Of a stretch of DNA of 64,000 bases, positions 26,005-34,077 are shown piece by piece. Each line of letters begins with the position of its first letter. Position 1 is the stretch's first letter. The position numbers and the translations under genes were made by a program. The notes under the pieces were generated by a model. That model did no database searches, was not told the DNA's origin, and saw only the letters and a program-made list of their open reading frames with translations. The stretch covers positions 992,001 to 1,056,000 of the forward strand of contig OZ255825.1 in assembly GCA_965277535.1 (NCBI GenBank), written 5' to 3'. Source of the stretch: Ilyomonas sp965277535. GTDB lineage: Bacteria > Bacteroidota > Bacteroidia > Chitinophagales > Chitinophagaceae.

Positions 26005-26142
26005 ACAAGAGGCTTCAGCAACATTGGATATACAACTGGTAAATTCAAATTAGTACAAGAAATACTTATGTTCTAAACATAGCCACCTATGCTTTACTAA
26101 GTTGATTGAACAAAATCTTTTTTGCTTTGGTATTGTTGAAAT

Positions 26143-26172
26143 AAAAAAGGTCAGTGATTGCTGACCTTTTTT
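26143..26172 (-). terminator. intrinsic terminator after the SusC/SusD operon
   Basis: A perfect 12-bp stem (26143-26154 with 26161-26172), arms AAAAAAGGTCAG and CTGACCTTTTTT, loop TGATTG. It lies 20 bp after the susD stop on the minus strand and is symmetric enough to act in both directions. Confidence 0.85.
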
Positions 26173-26191
26173 ATTCTGAATAAATTATCTC

Positions 26192-27838
26192 TTAATAACC
26201 TGTGTTCTGAATTAAGTTTGGATTGGCAGCCAAAGCCTGCGTTGGCACCGGATACACCAAATATTTAGGATCATCACTGGGTTTGTATTGCCACAGAACG
26301 TTGAATACTCCAAAACGTATTAAATCAGTTCTTCTTACTTTTTCGCACCACAATTCTCTACCGCGTTCTGCAAGCAGAGTGTTTGGATCATCAACATTAC
26401 TTGTATTTGCCAACAACATAGTAGTGAGTGCACTTGCGCCTCTTGCTGTTCTTAATGCATTTACCATTGCTAAAGCGCCGGCATTATCAGGGGTGGACTG
26501 GCGCATCATGGCTTCTGCCACCATCAATACTACATCAGGATAACGGAATAGTACTTCCCAATTACCAGAATTAGATGAATAGTATTTACCACTTTGGTCT
26601 GTAAAATCAGGCGGATATTTATCTATTCTGATACCAGTAACTTCAAGGTTCGAACCAGTTTCAATCATAGTAGGAGCAATAGTTGGATTGAAAGATAAAG
26701 GGTTGCCTTTTCTATCCTTTAAAGCAACACCATTTTGATCATACTGCTGGCCTACCAAAAAACCGGGCCGAATGCCCGAAATATTGGTAACCCCTTTATA
26801 AAATCTTCCGCCTAACCTTGGGTCCCATGCAGTATCAGCAGGACCATAAGTAGCAGTTCCACCCGATACATTAAAGCTGTTATAAAAATCACTGATTGTT
26901 GAAAAGCCATTCCAGCCTGCATTAGGTGCTTGTGCATCATACTCGTTATAGTGGAAAGTCTTCATCCATTCAGCATCTGGACCACTATTATTAGCACTTA
27001 CACCGGAAGTGTTCTGAATAGCAAAAATATTTTCAGTCGAAGCACTATTTAATGCACTAAAGTTGTCAAAATAGTTCTTCATGTAAGAATAATGACCGCT
27101 GTCAATAATTGACTTTCCTAAAGTAATTACCTGTTGCATATCTGCATCAGCAAAGGTTGGTTTTGCTCTGTTTAAGAAAGCGCCTCTGTTTAGATAACAC
27201 TTCATTAATAGCGTTTTTGCAGCGTCCTGTCCGGCTTGTGCAGCGGAGGAAGCTCTTGATGGCAAATCCGGCAGCACAGTTGTCAGCTCGCTAATGATGA
27301 AACCAATAGCACTATCACCTGTATAAACTTTAGGCGCATTTAACAAATTATCACCTGGATTTCTAAAAGGGTATTGTCCATATAAATCCAACAAATAATA
27401 AAGTGCAAATGCTCTTAAAAATCTTGCTTCAGCTGCTTGTTGCTTTGAAGGAGTAAAAGCTAATACGTTAGTAGCATCAAAGTTTAATTTGTTTAGGTTA
27501 TTAAAAACAGTTAAAATCTGTCCATGGTCCGCATTCCAGGTATGGTTGTGAATCACACGCCATACACCGTTATCGTCCCAGTCACCTCCTCTTGTAGGAA
27601 CCAGCGATTCGTCGGTTGAATTTTCTTCCAAAGAAAAAACATTATCCTGAGCAGTAAAAGGCGTATTTAAATCAACATAAGCACCTTGTAATATCAAGCC
27701 AACACCAGCAGAACCTAATGCTGTGGACGTTTGATTGTTTGTAAACGTGCTGCCTAAATTTTCGTTTAGTTTTGAACATCCCCATGATGATACAATCATC
27801 AAACATGCAGATGCAGCTATAATTCTTTTGAATGACAT
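26192..27838 (-). CDS. SusD/RagB family surface glycan-binding lipoprotein
   Basis: A 548-residue lipoprotein with signal SSWGCSK (Cys at residue 21). It has SusD-family blocks: ARFLRAFALYYLLDLYGQYP, GWNGFSTISDFYNSFNV, VLMVAEAMMRQ, ALAMVNALRTARG and LLAERGRELWCE. SusD proteins cap the SusC channel and bind oligosaccharide or peptide ligands at the cell surface. It is 22 bp downstream of its SusC partner. No glycosidase lies in the immediate unit, so the substrate cannot be inferred; the FG-GAP protein further downstream may be functionally linked. Confidence 0.93.
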   Translation of the reverse strand: MSFKRIIAASACLMIVSSWGCSKLNENLGSTFTNNQTSTALGSAGVGLILQGAYVDLNTPFTAQDNVFSLEENSTDESLVPTRGGDWDDNGVWRVIHNHTWNADHGQILTVFNNLNKLNFDATNVLAFTPSKQQAAEARFLRAFALYYLLDLYGQYPFRNPGDNLLNAPKVYTGDSAIGFIISELTTVLPDLPSRASSAAQAGQDAAKTLLMKCYLNRGAFLNRAKPTFADADMQQVITLGKSIIDSGHYSYMKNYFDNFSALNSASTENIFAIQNTSGVSANNSGPDAEWMKTFHYNEYDAQAPNAGWNGFSTISDFYNSFNVSGGTATYGPADTAWDPRLGGRFYKGVTNISGIRPGFLVGQQYDQNGVALKDRKGNPLSFNPTIAPTMIETGSNLEVTGIRIDKYPPDFTDQSGKYYSSNSGNWEVLFRYPDVVLMVAEAMMRQSTPDNAGALAMVNALRTARGASALTTMLLANTSNVDDPNTLLAERGRELWCEKVRRTDLIRFGVFNVLWQYKPSDDPKYLVYPVPTQALAANPNLIQNTGY

Positions 27839-27860
27839 AATTATTTTGTTTTATTGTATT

Positions 27861-30800
27861 TTACAATCCCACATTTACTCCAAATGTAAGTACCCGAGGA
27901 GTTGGATAAGGAAGATATTCAATTGATCTTGATGGATAACCGTTATTACTTTTATCGATGTTTACTTCAGGATCGAATCCAGAGAATTTGGTAATTACAA
28001 AAAGATTAGTTCCACTAACATAGGCTGATAAAGATTGAATATAATTACCTAATTTACCAAAATCATATCGCAAGGTGGCATTTCTCAGCTTGACAAAACT
28101 ACCATCTTCCAAATAGCGTTGTGAAGCAGCAACCGCACTTTTTACTCCCTCAGCAGAATTGTATGCATTCTTATCTATATTTCTACCACCATTTGCGATG
28201 TTTGAAATGTTGGTAACATCAGTAGCTGTATTATTATATATTTTATAACCAGCCGCGCCACCTGCATTTAGAATAAGGCTAAGTTTTTCATAACGCAATG
28301 TAGTGCTTAATCCGAAATTATATTGCGGATTGGGGTTACCATAAATAACCGGATTAGCTCCGATTTTTTGGTTACCAGCAGAATCATATCCTAGGAAAGG
28401 TTTCAGATAAAATACATCTACCGTTTGGTTGTTGGTGATTAACTGTCCTAAAGTTCCTGATACACCCTGTCCATTGATCTGGCCAGTTTGTATTTGCAAA
28501 GGAGTTTTAGTTCCGGTAGCATAGAAATCTTTAAGAATATTATGATTATAAGAGAATGTTCCTGCTAAATCCCAGCTAAAACTCTTCTTATCAATAACAG
28601 AAGCACTGATACCAAACTCAACACCAGAATTAATAAGATGTGCTGGTAAATTAATGAAATATTGAGACGCCGGTGCAGGTTGAATAGCTGTACTTTGGAA
28701 CAGAATATTGGTTGTATTTTTATTATAAAAATCAATACTTCCTACTATCTTATTCTTAGCAAAACCATAGTCAAGTCCTATATCATAGGATTTGGTTTGT
28801 TCCCATTTTAAGTTAGGATTGAAAACATTAACCTGTCCCGCAGTGTTGTAAGCGCTAAATGAAAATTGCTCCTGTGAAGAACCGGCAGGAAATTCCTGGT
28901 TGCCTGTAATACCATACGAAGCTCTTAGGCCGAGGGTTGATAAAAAGTTTTGGTCTTTAAAAACTGATTCGTTGCTTAATAGCCATTTGGCACCAACAGA
29001 AGGGAAATATCCGTATCTATTATTTGCACCAAACTTACTTGAACCATCAGCACGTAATGTTCCGGTGATGAAATATCTTTCCAAATAATTCAAACTTAAT
29101 CTGCCAAATACAGATTGTAATTCTGTTTTTGGATCAATAAATGAACTGGGTGCTGGTGATAGCGACTTTGCATTCTGAATAATATCGGTATATTGAATTG
29201 GAACGAGCGCCTTCTCTGAAAGGTTGGTATTAAAGCCAAAGCCGGTAATTTGATTATTTGAATAAGTTGTTTCCCAGTATTCAAAACCTGCCAAAGCTTC
29301 TAAATTCAAATCTTTTGTAAGGCTAGTATTGTAGTCTAATGTATGGGTGAACGTTTGGGAAGTCAATTTTGCATTGGCGATTTCACCGAGACCATTTCCA
29401 CCAATTGGGCTAAAGCTTTGAAGGAAACCATCAATATTCACGTTGCGGGAACCGGAACCGTGATTGATGGCATATAAGAATTTATAGTTCAACCCTTTTA
29501 CAAGTCTTAATTCAGCTGAGATATTCCCTAATACTTCATCTACGTTTGAAATATCAGAATACCCTCGTAATGTTGCCATTGGGTTACCAATACCATTCGT
29601 CGGGAAATAAAAAGTACCATCAGAATTGTAAAATGAAGCTGTCGGGTTCCAGGCCAAAGCAGAGCTCATTAGATTTCCGGCAGAACCAGCAGTATTTGAA
29701 ACCAGTGGTGTATTTTCAGTAACATGACCACCAAAAAAGTTAAAATCAATGGTAAGTCTTTTGTCAAGAAACTTGTAGGTGCCTGCGAATGAGCCTAAAT
29801 ATTTATCAAGCCTTGAATTTTTAATGAAGCCATTCAATCGCGAACCTAAAAAAGAAGCCCTGTATTTTCCATTCTCATTACCACCACCCGTTATGGAAAC
29901 ACTATAGTTTTGAGACAGATTACTTTGTGTAATCGCTTTCATTGCATCAGTAGAAGTACCATAATCGTACTTAGTTGTGGTTACAGTGTCTAAATGATAC
30001 TTATGCAAAGCATCTCTAAATTCTGACGTAGATAATATGTCAAACTTTTTCATATAACCCGCGTTAACAGAAAAGTTTGTTGAAAAGTCAATTCTTGTTG
30101 GACCACCAGAACCTTTTTTGGTAGTAATTACAATCACACCGTTTGCTCCTCTTGAACCATAAATAGCAGAAGCAGATGCATCTTTTAATACATCTATCTG
30201 AGCAATATCATTTGGATTGATAAACAAAAGCGGATTATCGTCAGGCGTGGAGCCAAAACCTCCTGTTCCAAGATTAACGGGAGGACGTGCTGTTCTTCCA
30301 TCCAAAGGAACGCCATCTATTACATACAGAGGATTGTTTACGGCACGGATAGAGTTGTTGCCACGAATTTTAATAGTAGTAGCACTTCCAGGAGCGCCAC
30401 TGTTATTTGTGATTTCCACACCGGCAACTTTGTTTTGAAGAAGCTGGTCAGGAGCCGCAATAACACCTTGGTTAAAGTTCTTTGCCGTAACGGAAGCAAC
30501 AGATCCCGTAAGGTCTTTCTTACGAGCCGTTCCGTAGCCAATTACCACCACTTCGTTAAGGTTGGATTGTTGTTGCAACACTAAAGTTGCAGAAACAGTA
30601 GATACACCTACAACACTAACGTCCTGCGAAGAGTAGCCTACATAACTAATAGTAAGCGTAGTGGCAGAGGCAGGAACATTAATCTTAAAATTTCCGGAGG
30701 CATCGGTTGCTGTACCGATTGTGGTTCCTTTTACCAATACAGATGCACCTTGGATTGGAGCATTTTTGTCGTCAGTAACGGTACCAGTAACGGTTTTACT

Positions 30801-30881
30801 TTGTGCCCAGGCAGTTGTTTGTAACAATAGCAGAAGTAATGGGCAGAAGAGCAGTGCTCTTGCGAATCGTTTTACGTTCAT
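27861..30881 (-). CDS. SusC/RagA family TonB-dependent transporter
   Basis: Starts at ATG 30881 with a signal peptide ending AWAQ. Residues 30-110 are a carboxypeptidase-D-like domain (TVTGTVTDDKNAPIQGASV). The plug follows with a TonB-dependent receptor signature near VVIGYGTARKKDLTGSVASV and the SusC motif DVLKDASASAIYGSRGANGV. The rest is a 22-strand barrel ending with an aromatic-poor VNVGL terminus. The family imports oligosaccharides or other large molecules using TonB energy. A longer reading to 30938 would add a poor extension before the signal peptide. It forms an operon with the following SusD. Confidence 0.94.
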   Translation of the reverse strand: MNVKRFARALLFCPLLLLLLQTTAWAQSKTVTGTVTDDKNAPIQGASVLVKGTTIGTATDASGNFKINVPASATTLTISYVGYSSQDVSVVGVSTVSATLVLQQQSNLNEVVVIGYGTARKKDLTGSVASVTAKNFNQGVIAAPDQLLQNKVAGVEITNNSGAPGSATTIKIRGNNSIRAVNNPLYVIDGVPLDGRTARPPVNLGTGGFGSTPDDNPLLFINPNDIAQIDVLKDASASAIYGSRGANGVIVITTKKGSGGPTRIDFSTNFSVNAGYMKKFDILSTSEFRDALHKYHLDTVTTTKYDYGTSTDAMKAITQSNLSQNYSVSITGGGNENGKYRASFLGSRLNGFIKNSRLDKYLGSFAGTYKFLDKRLTIDFNFFGGHVTENTPLVSNTAGSAGNLMSSALAWNPTASFYNSDGTFYFPTNGIGNPMATLRGYSDISNVDEVLGNISAELRLVKGLNYKFLYAINHGSGSRNVNIDGFLQSFSPIGGNGLGEIANAKLTSQTFTHTLDYNTSLTKDLNLEALAGFEYWETTYSNNQITGFGFNTNLSEKALVPIQYTDIIQNAKSLSPAPSSFIDPKTELQSVFGRLSLNYLERYFITGTLRADGSSKFGANNRYGYFPSVGAKWLLSNESVFKDQNFLSTLGLRASYGITGNQEFPAGSSQEQFSFSAYNTAGQVNVFNPNLKWEQTKSYDIGLDYGFAKNKIVGSIDFYNKNTTNILFQSTAIQPAPASQYFINLPAHLINSGVEFGISASVIDKKSFSWDLAGTFSYNHNILKDFYATGTKTPLQIQTGQINGQGVSGTLGQLITNNQTVDVFYLKPFLGYDSAGNQKIGANPVIYGNPNPQYNFGLSTTLRYEKLSLILNAGGAAGYKIYNNTATDVTNISNIANGGRNIDKNAYNSAEGVKSAVAASQRYLEDGSFVKLRNATLRYDFGKLGNYIQSLSAYVSGTNLFVITKFSGFDPEVNIDKSNNGYPSRSIEYLPYPTPRVLTFGVNVGL

Positions 30882-31038
30882 AATTAAACAAGCAGATTTA
30901 AAAAGTAAAAATAGCAGCTTTGTGTATAAAGAACACAAATAGTTAAAAGTTTTTTTTTACACTTATTTAGGACAAGCACCTATAGTTATCCGCTGCACCA
31001 TTTAAAAAATTTCCAATTGCAAATCAGTCTTTCTTATA

Positions 31039-31521
31039 TCATTGCACTACTTTTTCAACACGTACGCCTGCATTTAAAACGTCAGGCAAAGGATTTTCGC
31101 GCATCGTTTGCTGGAGTATGAACTGGTAGTTTCCCTGCTTGAACCGCAGAGGAGCAGGATTGACCAATATACGGTGTTCAATAATATCGTCAATACTATT
31201 GCCCAGCCATTGTTTGTTATCGCCCAGTTTTAAGTTAGCACGTACAGTTTGCGCCGTATCGCCCGGCGGAATGAAGGTTACATTCACCCACAAATTATTA
31301 TAATGGTAGGCATCAGTATGGCGCAAAACAACAAATACATTGTAATGCGCGGAAGTGTCTTTTATGGTAAAAACAAAAGTTGGCTTATCGGTGGCGCTCC
31401 AGGCATGTTTGGTAAAGGCAACTGTTTTTTCGTAAACCTCCATTTGTTTGCAAGAAAATATCGGCAAAACCAAAACGGCGTAAAAAAGAATCTTTACAGA
31501 AAGAGTTCTATTAAAATCCAT
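31039..31521 (-). CDS. gldH: gliding motility lipoprotein GldH
   Basis: A 160-residue lipoprotein with signal VLPIFSCKQ (Cys at residue 24). It matches GldH in size and in blocks such as YEKTVAFTKHAW, VVLRHTDAYHYNNLWV, KLGDNKQWLGNSIDDI and GNYQFILQQTMRENPLP. GldH is needed for type IX secretion-linked gliding in Flavobacterium johnsoniae, where its exact task is unclear. It lies eight bases downstream of yicC on the same strand. Confidence 0.88.
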   Translation of the reverse strand: MDFNRTLSVKILFYAVLVLPIFSCKQMEVYEKTVAFTKHAWSATDKPTFVFTIKDTSAHYNVFVVLRHTDAYHYNNLWVNVTFIPPGDTAQTVRANLKLGDNKQWLGNSIDDIIEHRILVNPAPLRFKQGNYQFILQQTMRENPLPDVLNAGVRVEKVVQ

Positions 31522-31528
31522 TGCTATC

Positions 31529-32404
31529 TTATAAAACGTTTAATATTTGTTCTTTTGCTTTTTCAAGTTCGTCTTTCATCAGTACCACACATTTTTGCAC
31601 ACCGGAATGATAAGCTTTTGAACCTGTGGTGTTGATTTCCCGACCCATTTCCTGAAGAATAAAGGATAATTTTTTGCCCTTACTAATTTCAGCGCTTTTC
31701 AAAATTTGCCGGAAATATTCGCAATGACTTTTTAACCGCACCTGCTCTTCGCTAATGTCAATTTTCTCAATGTAATAAATCAGTTCCTGCTCCATACGGT
31801 TGTTATCATATTTATCTTTTCCAATATTTTCCTCTAATATTCTAACAAGCCCATCGCGTATGCGATGCCTGCGCTCAGGTTCGAGCTTAACTATTTCTTG
31901 TTCTTCCTTTTCCATGTTGTTGAGCCGTTCCAGCAAATCGGCTTCTAAAGATTTTCCTTCTTCCTGCCGGTGCTTGTTCAGTTCGGCGATGGCTTTCTGT
32001 AACACTGTTTGAAACTGGCCCCACTCATCTTCGTTAATCACTTCTGTATTGGGTACTACAATATCGGGCAATTTTAATAAAGTGCCCAACACATTATCTG
32101 TATTCAAATTCAGTTCTCTTGCCATCTGCAAAACAGGCTCATAGTACGATTTTGCCAAATCAATGTTTATTGTTACTGGTTTTGCCGAGCCGTTTTGTTT
32201 TATCGAAATATTGCATTCAATACTTCCGCGAACCAGTCCTTCGTTTATCAGGTTTCGAATTTCAAACTCATAAGGTTTTAATAACGAAGGAAAGTTCAAT
32301 CGTATATCGAATTGCTTACCGTTTAAGCTTCTGATTTCAATCAAAAATGTTTTATTGTTGATCGTTTGTTCTGCGCGTCCATAGCCAGTCATCGAATATA
32401 GCAT
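31529..32404 (-). CDS. yicC: YicC family protein (endoribonuclease family)
   Basis: A 291-residue cytosolic protein starting MLYSMTGYGRAEQ, the hallmark of YicC. The C-terminal DUF1732 domain shows SHCEYFRQIL, KGKKLSFILQEMGREINTTG and the ending VVLMKDELEKAKEQILNVL. Long helices fill the middle. E. coli YicC has been described as a ring-shaped endoribonuclease; the same activity is inferred here. It is followed closely by gldH. Confidence 0.93.
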   Translation of the reverse strand: MLYSMTGYGRAEQTINNKTFLIEIRSLNGKQFDIRLNFPSLLKPYEFEIRNLINEGLVRGSIECNISIKQNGSAKPVTINIDLAKSYYEPVLQMARELNLNTDNVLGTLLKLPDIVVPNTEVINEDEWGQFQTVLQKAIAELNKHRQEEGKSLEADLLERLNNMEKEEQEIVKLEPERRHRIRDGLVRILEENIGKDKYDNNRMEQELIYYIEKIDISEEQVRLKSHCEYFRQILKSAEISKGKKLSFILQEMGREINTTGSKAYHSGVQKCVVLMKDELEKAKEQILNVL

Positions 32405-32635
32405 ATAAAGAAAAAAGTTAAGGGGTTAAAGTAAATGTATTTATGGCAAAAGGAAGACAAGAATTGTGAAGCTCAAAATCGCGAGACTGTATCTTTTTTT
32501 ATAAAAAAGAAGTGTTGCCTGAACCACACTATTTTAGTTCCTCACTACAGATATTGAAATTATGCATGGTAAAAAGACAAATGAATATTAATTAAAGGCA
32601 ATACTGCCCCTATGTTCTCACATGAGGATAAGCGG

Positions 32636-33703
32636 TTAATTGGCAATGCGATGCGTTGGATTCGGATACTTAGGTTGAAAAGCAGACAAACTGTTCACGA
32701 TAATTTTGCAATCTCTTTCTTCCTCAGTTTCTTTAATAACAGAGCTAATTAATTTTTCCAGAAATTGAGGTGCAGTTTGAATTCGGGCATTCATCAACAG
32801 TTGGGAAGAGGATGACCTCTTCAATTCCACTGATGTCTGTATTTCGGAAGTTGATGTATAACTTATTTTGTGAACGCCATCTATCAAGAATTTCAAATGC
32901 CCGATTGCGAACTGATGCTCTTTTATTTTGTGATAAAGCTTAGCGGTTAATACAGTTGCGTCTTCCCATGCCGTTTCATTGCTGCTATACAATTCCAGTT
33001 CTTCATCCAGCCATGCCAGCATCGCTTCCCCGGCGCCATAAGTATCATACTCTATTTGCAATGAAGAAAGTGCGTTTGTCTTTCCGCTTTGTTGCTGTAA
33101 TATAGCAAGCCAGTTGGATATACTATCAGCATTTGTTCCATTCACATAAACGATTGTTTTATGTGCATACTGTTCTTTTAAAAATGCTTGTATTGCGGTT
33201 AATTCATTCTCCGTAATCAAATCAACTTTTGTAACAACAATAATTCCGGCTTCTTCCAATTGTTTCTGATAGATATAATTCACTTCGTTTCCAAACAATG
33301 GTTTGCCATCTACATAAAGCATCTTCAATAAAAGTGCATCGGCAAAGGTAGATACCGTTACCGTCATATTGCTACGATACAGTTGCAACGGCTTCATTAC
33401 TGTGGCTACAATATCGGTACAGGAACCAACCGATTCGGCAAAAACGACATGAGGATTATTGGCTTCTATGAGTGATTGAATGTTATTATCAAGTGCATTA
33501 TAATTACAGCAAAAACAACCATCAATCACTTGCCGGTTGGGAATAGAAAGAGTAGCAAAATAACCGCTGTCAACTAATCTTATTCCCTGGTCGTTAGTAA
33601 TAACACCAACTCTATAATTTTTATTCGTCAAAGTTTCGCAAGCTGTTCGTATCGCTGTTGTTTTACCGCTGCCTAAGAAGCCGCTCACTAAATGTATCTG
33701 CAT
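32636..33703 (-). CDS. CobW/COG0523 family metal-chaperone GTPase
   Basis: A 355-residue G3E GTPase. Walker A is GFLGSGKTT (8-16), the metal-binding Cys-x-Cys-Cys motif appears in DGCFCCN (about 61-67), a subfamily motif ESVGSCTDIVATV follows at about 89-101, and the base-specificity motif TKVD is near 158-161. COG0523 proteins load zinc, cobalt or other metals into client enzymes. It is the last gene of the row GH116, FKBP, CobW on the minus strand, 35 bp after the FKBP gene. The client is unknown; candidates include the Mn-dependent FucI or the glycosidases of this locus. Confidence 0.85.
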   Translation of the reverse strand: MQIHLVSGFLGSGKTTAIRTACETLTNKNYRVGVITNDQGIRLVDSGYFATLSIPNRQVIDGCFCCNYNALDNNIQSLIEANNPHVVFAESVGSCTDIVATVMKPLQLYRSNMTVTVSTFADALLLKMLYVDGKPLFGNEVNYIYQKQLEEAGIIVVTKVDLITENELTAIQAFLKEQYAHKTIVYVNGTNADSISNWLAILQQQSGKTNALSSLQIEYDTYGAGEAMLAWLDEELELYSSNETAWEDATVLTAKLYHKIKEHQFAIGHLKFLIDGVHKISYTSTSEIQTSVELKRSSSSQLLMNARIQTAPQFLEKLISSVIKETEEERDCKIIVNSLSAFQPKYPNPTHRIAN

Positions 33704-33738
33704 ATTTTTCGGGTTTGTAATAAAAAAGTGTTAGAGAA

Positions 33739-34077
33739 CTATACGTAGCAGACACAGTCTTCATTACAGGTATCAACCGTTATTTGCAGTGGATAACCCA
33801 ATCTGATTTCTTCCCCTGATGCAGGATGCACACCATCAATAATTACATCGAAATAAAAATCATCTCCGGCACCACTTTCCTTCGATAAATGCACTTTGTT
33901 TTTGTCGCCTTTTTGTAAACCTTCCAACTGAAATTGAAGCATTGGTAAAATGCTTCCTGAGCCATGCAGATAAGTAATGGGAAGCGATTGCATGGTATCT
34001 TCTAAAACATCGCCTTTGCTGTTGTACATAATATATCGCAACACAACTACACAATCTTTTGTTATCCGTTGCGTCAT
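33739..34077 (-). CDS. small FKBP/SlyD-like protein with Cys-rich C-terminal tail
   Basis: A 112-residue protein. The N-terminal block KDCVVVLRYIMYNSKGDVLE and the YLHGSG...LPMLQFQLEGLQKGDK segment follow the FKBP fold of SlyD-type prolyl isomerases, but the chaperone insert is reduced. It ends with CNEDCVCYV, a possible metal-binding tail as in SlyD, which passes nickel to partners. Its start overlaps the GH116 stop by four bases, and the CobW GTPase follows. A role in metal handling together with CobW is inferred from the tail and the neighbourhood. Confidence 0.65.
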   Translation of the reverse strand: MTQRITKDCVVVLRYIMYNSKGDVLEDTMQSLPITYLHGSGSILPMLQFQLEGLQKGDKNKVHLSKESGAGDDFYFDVIIDGVHPASGEEIRLGYPLQITVDTCNEDCVCYV